Positions 14,335-19,821 of a DNA stretch of 19,821 nucleotides are shown here, piece by piece. Within the stretch, counting starts at the first letter, position 1. Each line of letters starts with the position of its first letter. The DNA lies in assembly GCA_031292915.1 (NCBI GenBank), contig JAUMSH010000074.1, forward strand, positions 1-19,821, written 5' to 3'. The DNA comes from Collinsella sp. (GTDB lineage: Bacteria; Actinomycetota; Coriobacteriia; Coriobacteriales; Coriobacteriaceae). The notes below the pieces were generated by a model, which worked only from the letters and a program-made list of their open reading frames with translations, had not been told where the DNA came from and ran no database searches. A program made the translations under genes and the position numbers.

Positions 14335-15120
14335 ATGGCAGATACCGCCACTACCGGCACCGCGGCCGCCGCACAGACCAATGAGCCGCTCATCCGCGTC
14401 GAGGGCTTGCGCAAGAGCTTCGGCTCGCTCGAGGTGCTCAAGGGCATCGACCTGTCCGTTAACCCCGGCGAGGTCGTTACCATTATCGGCGCCTCGGGCT
14501 CGGGCAAGTCGACCTTCCTGCGCTGCCTCAACCTGCTCGAGACCCCGGACGCGGGCCACATCTGGTTCCACGGTCAGGACCTCACGGCCGAACGCTGCAA
14601 CATCAACAAGCTGCGCGAGGACATCGGCATGGTGTTCCAGGGCTTTAACCTGTTCAACAACATGGACGTGCTCGACAACTGCACGCTCGCGCCCGTCACG
14701 CTCAAAAAGATGAGCAAGGCCGAGGCTGAAAAAATTGCGATGGAGCATCTGGCGAGCGTGGGACTCGAAAAGTTCGCGCACGCCGCCGTGGGTCGCCTGT
14801 CCGGCGGCCAAAAGCAGCGTGTGACCATCGCTCGTGCCTTATGCATGAATCCGCAGATCATGCTGTTCGACGAGCCGACTTCGGCACTCGACCCCGAGAT
14901 CGTGGGCGAGGTGCTCGAGGTCATGCGCAAGCTCGCGGCCGACGGCATGACCATGGTCGTCGTCACGCACGAGATGGCCTTTGCCCGAACCGTATCCGAC
15001 CGCGTGGTCTTTATGGACAAGGGCGTGGTGCTCGAGGACGCCGCGCCGGCCGAGCTCTTTGGCAACCCCAAGCACCAGCGTACCCGCGAGTTCCTCTCGC
15101 GCTATCTCGAGGACAAATAA
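14335..15120 (+). CDS. Polar amino-acid ABC importer, ATP-binding protein
   Basis: A 261-residue ATPase of the GlnQ/HisP family that drives the importer on the cytoplasmic side. Walker A is GASGSGKST (52-60), the Q-loop FQGFNLF (101-107), the signature LSGGQ (155-159), Walker B IMLFDE (175-180) and the switch His212 (THEM). No degenerate residue is visible. A short Ala/Thr-rich leader of about 17 residues precedes the domain. ATG 14335 follows GAGGAG; an upstream in-frame ATG at 14260 lies inside the permease gene. glnQ is the nearest familiar name, but it is not used as a symbol because the substrate is unproven. A GC-rich hairpin follows. Confidence 0.93.
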   Translation: MADTATTGTAAAAQTNEPLIRVEGLRKSFGSLEVLKGIDLSVNPGEVVTIIGASGSGKSTFLRCLNLLETPDAGHIWFHGQDLTAERCNINKLREDIGMVFQGFNLFNNMDVLDNCTLAPVTLKKMSKAEAEKIAMEHLASVGLEKFAHAAVGRLSGGQKQRVTIARALCMNPQIMLFDEPTSALDPEIVGEVLEVMRKLAADGMTMVVVTHEMAFARTVSDRVVFMDKGVVLEDAAPAELFGNPKHQRTREFLSRYLEDK

Positions 15121-15143
15121 CCGACCGCAAACGCTTATGTGGC

Positions 15144-15168
15144 AGGGCCGCTCCGGTGGGGCGGCCCT
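15144..15168 (+). other. GC-rich hairpin between the ATPase and peptidase genes
   Basis: AGGGCCGC (15144-15151) pairs with GCGGCCCT (15161-15168) around a 9-nt loop. No T tract follows, so it may be a weak terminator or an RNA-stabilising stem that partly separates the peptidase gene (25 nt downstream) from the importer operon. Confidence 0.5.
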
Positions 15169-15192
15169 CGTCATCACAATCGAAAGGATGTC

Positions 15193-16608
15193 ATGGCCGA
15201 GGTTTGGCGCTTCTTTGCGCATGAGGATGATTTTGCCGATTTGGACGAAGCTGGTGCGTGCGAGCGCCTGGGCCGCGTGCTGTCGTTTCCGACCATCTCG
15301 AGTATGGATGCCGAGGCGGTGAACTGGCAGCCGTTCGACGACCTGCGCGCGTATATGCAGCAGGCGTATCCGCGCGTGTTCGCGGCGGGTAAGGTCGAGC
15401 TCATCGACCATTCGCTGTTGGTGACGCTTAGCGGTTCCGACCCCGCTCTCAAGCCCGTTATGCTCATGGGTCACATGGACGTGGTCCCCGTGGTGCCGGG
15501 TACCGAGGCCGACTGGACGCACGCCCCCTTTAGCGGGCACGTGGACGATACCTACATCTGGGGCCGCGGCGCGATCGACATGAAAGACCAAGTCGCAGGC
15601 ATTCTCGAGGCGGTCGAGTATGCGCTGGCGCACGGTTGGCAGCACGAGCGCACGCTGCTCCTGGCCTTTGGCCAGGACGAGGAGACGACGCAGTACGGCG
15701 CAGGCGCCATCGGCCGCGCGCTCGAGGAGCGCGGCATTGAGCTTGAGTACCTGATCGACGAGGGCGACTACCGTATTGTTTCGGCTGCCGAGTATGGCGC
15801 GGGCGAGGGCTGGCTTATGCATGCCGACCTCGCGGAGAAGGGCTATGCCGATATCGTGCTCAAGACGAAGAGTGAGGGCGGGCATTCGTCCAACCCCTAC
15901 GGCGGCACATCGCTCGAGGTGCTCAGCCGTGCCATCACCGCAATCTGCGATATCGAGTGGCCGACGCGCGTGACCGACTTGCTTGCCGCCCAACTCGTCG
16001 AGTTGGGGCTCTACACGGCCGATGAAATTGCCGCCAACGGGGATGCCATTGTCCGCGATTGCCTCGCCAGCAAAAAGCTCTATCCGCTGGTGACGACCAC
16101 CTGCGCGCCCACGCAGATCGAGGGTGGCAGCACCGGCGCCAACGTGATGCCGCAGGATATGTGGGCCAATATCAACTTCCGCATGCTCGAGGGCACGAGC
16201 GTGGCCGACGTTGTGGCGCGCTGCCGCGAGGCGGTTGCCGCGGCGGGCCTTGCCGGACGTGTGGAGGTCGAACTTGGCCCCGGTAGCTCCGAACCCTCGC
16301 CGTCCCCGCGCATCGGTGGTCCCGGCCTCGAGGCGGTTCGCTCCATCGTCGCCCGCTATTTCCGTGATCCAAAGGGGGCGGAGGAAAACGGATCATTCGA
16401 GCCAGTGGCAATTGTGCCCTCGACCGTGATCGGTGCGACCGACGCTGCCAACTATCAGCGCATTTGCCCTGAGTGCATTCGTTTCTCGGCCTTTGTGGTC
16501 GACGATGACGAGTGCGACCGAGGCGTCCACGGCACCAACGAGCGCATTACCCGCCGAGTCTACCTTCAGGGTGTCCGCTTTTTCATCGCTCTGCTCCACA
16601 CGCTCTAG
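15193..16608 (+). CDS. M20-family zinc metallopeptidase (PM20D1/CPS1-like)
   Basis: A 471-residue di-zinc peptidase or deacylase. Metal ligands and catalytic residues appear in order: GHMD (His94, Asp96), GAIDMKD (Asp129), QDEE (Glu163 base, Glu164 ligand), DEG (Asp189) and GVHGTNE near the end (His446). GGHSS (230-233) marks the dimerisation-domain histidine. Length and the phrase IWGRGAIDMK fit the carboxypeptidase-S/PM20D1 branch better than the shorter ArgE/DapE enzymes. The ATG is chosen for AAAGGA upstream; the frame is open to 15139 but that part covers the hairpin. It follows the amino-acid importer by 72 nt and could feed on imported peptides or N-acyl amino acids; this is inference. 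No signal peptide is seen. Confidence 0.9.
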   Translation: MAEVWRFFAHEDDFADLDEAGACERLGRVLSFPTISSMDAEAVNWQPFDDLRAYMQQAYPRVFAAGKVELIDHSLLVTLSGSDPALKPVMLMGHMDVVPVVPGTEADWTHAPFSGHVDDTYIWGRGAIDMKDQVAGILEAVEYALAHGWQHERTLLLAFGQDEETTQYGAGAIGRALEERGIELEYLIDEGDYRIVSAAEYGAGEGWLMHADLAEKGYADIVLKTKSEGGHSSNPYGGTSLEVLSRAITAICDIEWPTRVTDLLAAQLVELGLYTADEIAANGDAIVRDCLASKKLYPLVTTTCAPTQIEGGSTGANVMPQDMWANINFRMLEGTSVADVVARCREAVAAAGLAGRVEVELGPGSSEPSPSPRIGGPGLEAVRSIVARYFRDPKGAEENGSFEPVAIVPSTVIGATDAANYQRICPECIRFSAFVVDDDECDRGVHGTNERITRRVYLQGVRFFIALLHTL

Positions 16609-16642
16609 AATCCAACAAAGGGACTGTCCCTTTGTCGGATTC
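16608..16642. repeat. Palindrome, family B, copy 4
   Basis: GAATCCAACAAAGGGAC pairs with GTCCCTTTGTCGGATTC around one base, with one mismatch. Its first base is the last base of the peptidase stop codon, so it could affect the 3' end of that mRNA. It differs from the other copies mainly by paired changes. Confidence 0.8.
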
Positions 16643-16836
16643 CGTGCGGGTTATATGCAGGTTTGCCTGCGCACGCTATCATGTATGGGTTAGACCGCAA
16701 CTATGTACCCCATACGCGAAGGGATGCGCATGTATCTGAGGATCGACATGTTCTAGCCGGGCTTACCCCCGCAGCGGCGCCCCGCGCCCCATCAATTCTG
16801 CCGATTTTCACCTTCACGCATATAAAGGAGTCCGTC

Positions 16837-17904
16837 ATGCGCGACAAGCTCGAAAAGATCATCAAGGCCTACGAGGAGCTCGAGAAGAAGCTTTCCGACC
16901 CGGCCGTCGCCTCCGATATCAAGGAGTTCACGCGTCTCAACAAGGAATACGCGCACCAGTCCGACCTCATCGCCGCCTCGCGCGAGTACATCGGCGCGCT
17001 CGATGACATCGAGGCTGCCAAGGAAATGCTGCACGATACCACCGATGCCGATGAGAAGGAGATGCTCCAGATGGACATCTCCGAAAACGAGGCCAAGCTT
17101 CCCCAGCTCGAGGAAGACATCAAGTACATGCTCATCCCGAGCGACCCCAACGACGACAAGAACACCATCGTCGAGATCCGCTCCGCCGCCGGTGGCGACG
17201 AGGCGGCCATCTTCGCCGGCGACCTGTACAAGATGTATCAGCGCTTTTGCGAGTCGCGCGGCTGGAAGACTACCGTGCTCGACTCCAGCCCCAGCGAGGC
17301 CGGTGGCTTTAAGTCCATTGAGTTCAAGGTCGAGGGCGACCGCGTCTACTCCGTTATGAAGTACGAGTCCGGCGTGCACCGTGTCCAGCGCGTCCCCAAG
17401 ACCGAGTCCCAGGGCCGCATTCAGACCTCCACGGCTACCGTCGCCGTGCTTCCCGAGGCCGAGGAGATCGACGTCCAGATCAACCAGTCCGACCTGCGCA
17501 TCGACACCTACTGCGCCTCCGGCCCTGGCGGTCAGTGCGTTAACACCACCTACTCCGCCGTGCGCATTACCCATCTGCCCACCAACACCGTGGTGCAGTC
17601 GCAGGAGCAGCGCTCCCAGATCCAGAACCGCGAGGTCTGCATGCAGATGCTGCGTGCCCGTCTGTACGAGATGGAGCTCGAGAAGCAGCAGGCCGAGCTC
17701 GGTGCCGAGCGCCAGAGCCAGATCGGCCATGGCAACCGTTCCGAGAAGATCCGTACCTACAACCAGCCCCAGGACCGCGTGACCGATCACCGCATCGGCT
17801 TCAACTCCACCTACAACGGCGTCCTTCTGGGCGATCAGCTCGGCACCGTGATCGAGGCACTCGCCGCCGCCGAGCGAGCCGAGAAGCTGGCGCAGGCTGT
17901 GTAG
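16837..17904 (+). CDS. prfA: Peptide chain release factor 1
   Basis: A 355-residue class I release factor that reads UAA and UAG and triggers peptidyl-tRNA hydrolysis on the ribosome. SAAGGDEAAIFAGDLYKMY (116-134) is the conserved domain-2 start. PKT at 187-189 is the PxT codon-recognition tripeptide of RF1. GGQ at 231-233 is the catalytic loop, here followed by CVNTTYSAVRITH. The Gln of GGQ is the methylation target of PrmC, encoded next. Start ATG 16837 follows AAAGGAG; upstream in-frame sequence lacks family residues. Length is normal. An unrelated hairpin follows the stop by 3 nt, then the 85-nt terminator element, so prfA and prmC are probably separate transcripts here. Confidence 0.97.
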   Translation: MRDKLEKIIKAYEELEKKLSDPAVASDIKEFTRLNKEYAHQSDLIAASREYIGALDDIEAAKEMLHDTTDADEKEMLQMDISENEAKLPQLEEDIKYMLIPSDPNDDKNTIVEIRSAAGGDEAAIFAGDLYKMYQRFCESRGWKTTVLDSSPSEAGGFKSIEFKVEGDRVYSVMKYESGVHRVQRVPKTESQGRIQTSTATVAVLPEAEEIDVQINQSDLRIDTYCASGPGGQCVNTTYSAVRITHLPTNTVVQSQEQRSQIQNREVCMQMLRARLYEMELEKQQAELGAERQSQIGHGNRSEKIRTYNQPQDRVTDHRIGFNSTYNGVLLGDQLGTVIEALAAAERAEKLAQAV

Positions 17905-17907
17905 TGG

Positions 17908-17935
17908 GTTACGCGGTTTTGCCAAACCGCGTAAC
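17908..17935 (+). other. Gene-specific 3' hairpin after prfA
   Basis: GTTACGCGGTTT pairs perfectly with AAACCGCGTAAC around TGCC, giving a 12-bp stem 3 nt past the stop. It lacks its own T tract and sits 5 nt before the 85-nt repeat. Confidence 0.7.
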
Positions 17936-17940
17936 GGCTT

Positions 17941-18025
17941 GACGCTGCGCGCCGCCCAGAGCGACAATTTGTCATTCAAAAGGCAAGGCATGACCAGAAG
18001 GTCTATGCCTTGCCTTTTTCATGCC
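17941..18025 (+). repeat. 85-nt terminator-bearing repeat, copy 2
   Basis: Near-identical to 11969-12053 (two differences). It includes the palindrome GACAATTTGTC (17963-17973) and a terminator. As in copy 1 it sits directly after a gene and its private hairpin. Confidence 0.8.
17978..18019 (+). terminator. Intrinsic terminator after prfA
   Basis: AAAAGGCAAGGCATGACC pairs with GGTCTATGCCTTGCC and ends in five T. The C at the position where copy 1 has T makes the stem slightly stronger (C-G instead of a wobble). Confidence 0.85.
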
Positions 18026-18121
18026 AACTTGTTCGCTCTGGACGTCGCTCGCTGTCCGTCCTCTGCCTGCGGCGTTGCCTTGCTCCGGATGCGGTATGCT
18101 CAACCTGTGGCGCCTTAGATG

Positions 18122-18149
18122 TAGTCATTGGGGACGTTCTTAAATGACT
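18122..18149. repeat. Truncated family A repeat, copy 3
   Basis: TAGTCATTGGGGACGTTCTT matches the family A arm at 19 of 20 positions, then AAATGACT follows directly instead of the 16-nt loop and second arm. The central part of the hairpin has been lost, leaving short ends (AGTCATT/AAATGACT) that still nearly pair. Confidence 0.65.
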
Positions 18150-18228
18150 GGGTTGAGTAAAATACTTTTCGAGTTTACTTAATCTGCTTTGTTAGAAATT
18201 AAGCTGTCTACCTGCTCAAAGTAATTAA

Positions 18229-18402
18229 CAGTCTTCATCTGATATTGAAAATATTGCTCGAAAAATCGTTCAAGAAGTCGCGGGGCGATTTTTGATGGGT
18301 CGCGCGTCAAGCGATGTGGCAAGTTCTTGGTTAGATATTGGTCAGTTTTGGGGCAACCTTGCCAAAAGCTTGACGGATGCAGATTTAGACGTCGACGAAT
18401 GA
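18229..18402 (+). pseudogene. Possible gene remnant in AT-rich stretch
   Basis: From just after a TAA (18226-18228) to TGA 18400-18402 a frame of 57 codons reads like a normal protein C-terminus (DIENIARKIVQEVAGRFLMG, then SSWLDIGQFWGNLAKSL, ending DADLDVDE). It has no start codon with a ribosome site. The codons favour A/T in the third position, unlike flanking prfA and prmC. I do not recognise the family. The opposite strand has a 75-codon GTG frame (18179-18406) without a ribosome site, judged less protein-like. The likeliest reading is the 3' remnant of a foreign gene left between prfA and prmC. Confidence is low. Confidence 0.3.
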
Positions 18403-18487
18403 ACACTTCGATTGCGATTCAAGCAAAATTCTGGGCTGATTCTCGATAATCGCTTCCAATCGTCCCTTGCCGCGTGCCGCCCTCGCG

Positions 18488-18493
18488 TACAAT
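18488..18493 (+). promoter_or_regulatory. Candidate -10 box of the prmC promoter
   Basis: TACAAT lies 49 nt before the prmC ATG. TTGCCG at 18467-18472 could act as -35 but with a short 15-nt spacer. The upstream terminator and long gap make a separate prmC promoter likely. Confidence 0.4.
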
Positions 18494-18541
18494 CTGCTCC
18501 GACATTCGCGCGCCGTCCGGCGCTTAAGAGGGGAGGGCCCC

Positions 18542-19816
18542 ATGGCAAACGAGATTTGGACCATCAAGCGTTGTCTCGAGTGGACCAAGGAGTACCTGGC
18601 CGAGCGCGGCGAGGAGCACCCCCGTCTTTCTGCCGAGTGGCTGCTCTGCGCTGCCACGGGTTTGGCACGCATCGACTTATATATGCGCATGGACGAGACG
18701 CTTAACGCGGCTCAGCTCGAGACCATGCACGCGGCCGTTGTTCGTCGCGCTAAAGGTGAACCGCTGCAGTACATCACCGGCAGCACGCAGTTTCGCATGA
18801 TCGACGTCACGTGCGCCCCCGGCGTGCTCATTCCGCGTCCCGAGACCGAGATGCTCGTCGAGGAAGTCCTCAATTATCTGGATGCCGAGGTGCTGAGCCC
18901 CGAGGCTGCTGCCCGTCAGCGTGTTGAGCTGCCTTGGAACGATGAGGTCGAGGAGTCACGCAAGGCTGAGGCCGCGCTGGCAGACGAACGCGCGGCCGCC
19001 GAGCGCCGTGCCGCCAACCTGACGGCCGCCGATGAGGCTGCGCTGGGTAGCGACGTGCTCGGCAGCCGCGCCTATGCCGAGGAACTGGCCGACCGCGAGG
19101 CCGAGGAAGCCGCCGCGCAGGCAGCAGAAGCCGAAGCGGCAGAAGCAGAGGCCATGGAAACCCCCGAGCCCGAGCTCGACGAATACGGCATCGCCATTGA
19201 GGACAACGACCAACAGGCGACTCCCGCGCAAGATGCCGCCGAGGCCAACGTATCTGCCCCAGCCGAGCCCCGCACTGCCCGCGTTCTCGAGGTCGGCTGC
19301 GGCACGGGCTGCATTTCGCTCTCCCTTGCCTGGGAGCGCCGCGGGCACGTTACCTGCACTGCTACCGATATCGAGCCGCGCGCCATCGACCTTGCTACCA
19401 AAAACCGCGATGCGCTTGGCCTCACGTCCGACGAGGTCGCCTTCAGCCTCACGAACCTGGTGAGCTCCATCCCCCGCGAGGAGTGGGGCACCTTTGACGT
19501 GCTCGTCTCCAACCCGCCTTACATTCCGACCGACGTTATGCGCTCGCTGCCGCACGAGGTCAAGGATTTTGAGCCCGACCTGGCGCTCGAGGGCGGCGCC
19601 GACGGCCTCGATATCTTCCGCCGCCTGCTCAATGCGGCGCCTTACATGCTGCGCGCCGGCGGCCTGTTTGCCTGCGAGCTCTACGAGGGTGCCCTCGATG
19701 CCGCGGCCGAGCTCTGTCGCCAGGCAGGCCTTTCGGACGTGCGTATCGTCCATGACCTTACCGATCGCCCCCGCATCGTCCGAGCCATCGTCACCGAGCC
19801 TAAGCAGCGCCAGTAA
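18542..19816 (+). CDS. prmC: Release-factor glutamine methyltransferase with acidic insert
   Basis: A 424-residue SAM-dependent enzyme that N5-methylates the GGQ glutamine of release factors. The N-terminal helical domain (1-114) includes GEPLQYITGS (72-81) and IPRPETEMLVEEVL (97-110). The methyltransferase domain (about 247-420) has motif I LEVGCGTGCISL (249-260), an acidic residue binding SAM ribose (D277) and the catalytic NPPYIP (324-329). Between them about 129 residues (115-243) are Ala/Glu-rich with many AEAEAA-type runs, absent from the usual enzyme of about 280 residues. ATG 18542 follows GGGGAGGG; the frame is open to 18467 without family support. All catalytic motifs are intact, so it should be active. 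Confidence 0.93.
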   Translation: MANEIWTIKRCLEWTKEYLAERGEEHPRLSAEWLLCAATGLARIDLYMRMDETLNAAQLETMHAAVVRRAKGEPLQYITGSTQFRMIDVTCAPGVLIPRPETEMLVEEVLNYLDAEVLSPEAAARQRVELPWNDEVEESRKAEAALADERAAAERRAANLTAADEAALGSDVLGSRAYAEELADREAEEAAAQAAEAEAAEAEAMETPEPELDEYGIAIEDNDQQATPAQDAAEANVSAPAEPRTARVLEVGCGTGCISLSLAWERRGHVTCTATDIEPRAIDLATKNRDALGLTSDEVAFSLTNLVSSIPREEWGTFDVLVSNPPYIPTDVMRSLPHEVKDFEPDLALEGGADGLDIFRRLLNAAPYMLRAGGLFACELYEGALDAAAELCRQAGLSDVRIVHDLTDRPRIVRAIVTEPKQRQ

Positions 19817-19821
19817 TATTT

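Noticed and set aside
12189..14561. Very long minus-strand frame (790 codons) opposite the amino-acid importer genes.
   Set aside because: It is the antisense of three clearly real genes. High GC creates long shadow frames, and the translation is His/Asp/Arg-rich without motifs.
16724..16756. Ten-codon leader-like frame (MRMYLRIDMF) upstream of prfA with a purine-rich GCGAAGGG before it.
   Set aside because: Frames this short arise by chance. There is no attenuator-like hairpin after it and no run of a single regulatory amino acid.
16792..17991. 399-codon minus-strand frame opposite prfA.
   Set aside because: Shadow of prfA with low-complexity Leu/Gly/Val content; prfA itself is certain.
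18179..18406. 75-codon minus-strand frame between prfA and prmC.
   Set aside because: Begins with GTG without a ribosome site and overlaps a more protein-like plus-strand frame; no family recognised. Kept only as a remark under the remnant.

Overview
The window is high-GC bacterial DNA with strong Shine-Dalgarno sequences and tight, often overlapping genes. The gene set (prfA-prmC pair, paired ABC exporters under a MarR regulator, polar amino-acid ABC system) and the abundance of short extragenic palindromes suggest an actinobacterium of the Coriobacteriia, most likely a gut Collinsella-like organism. This taxon is an inference from gene flavour and composition; no rRNA or tRNA gene is present to confirm it.

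Layout: (1) 1-320: the 3' end of an IS3-type transposase, a cluster of alternating 15-bp repeats and a bidirectional terminator. (2) 445-4754, minus strand: a three-gene operon, MarR regulator then two ABC exporter half-transporters, each gene overlapping the next by 8 bp, read from a well-formed promoter with an inverted repeat beside its -10. The two half-transporters carry complementary degenerate ATPase motifs, so they should form an asymmetric heterodimer. (3) 4755-5228: a gene-free stretch filled with repeat elements, including a 152-bp MITE-like element with perfect 28-bp inverted ends. (4) 5229-6375: a pyridoxal/pyridoxamine kinase overlapped by a small Cys-rich protein. (5) 6455-7916: three 33-nt-spaced direct repeats followed by an AAA_14/DUF4143 ATPase. 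(6) 8065-9798, minus: MFS efflux protein then low-molecular-weight tyrosine phosphatase. (7) 10058-11934: a single-pass membrane protein of unknown function and an aldose-1-epimerase-like protein. (8) 12228-15120: a complete polar amino-acid ABC importer (lipoprotein, long permease, ATPase), followed by an M20 metallopeptidase. (9) 16837-19816: release factor 1 (prfA) and its methyltransferase (prmC), split by a repeat-laden AT-rich stretch; PrmC carries an acidic insert of roughly 129 residues.

The genes are mostly ordinary. What stands out is the intergenic architecture: at least three separate repeat families occur more than once in under 20 kb. These are a 37-nt palindrome (four copies, with compensatory base changes), a 20-bp-arm hairpin (two full copies, one truncated, plus related fragments) and an 85-nt terminator-bearing element (two copies, two differences). 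Several gene starts were chosen on Shine-Dalgarno position rather than taking the longest frame; each is stated in the entry.
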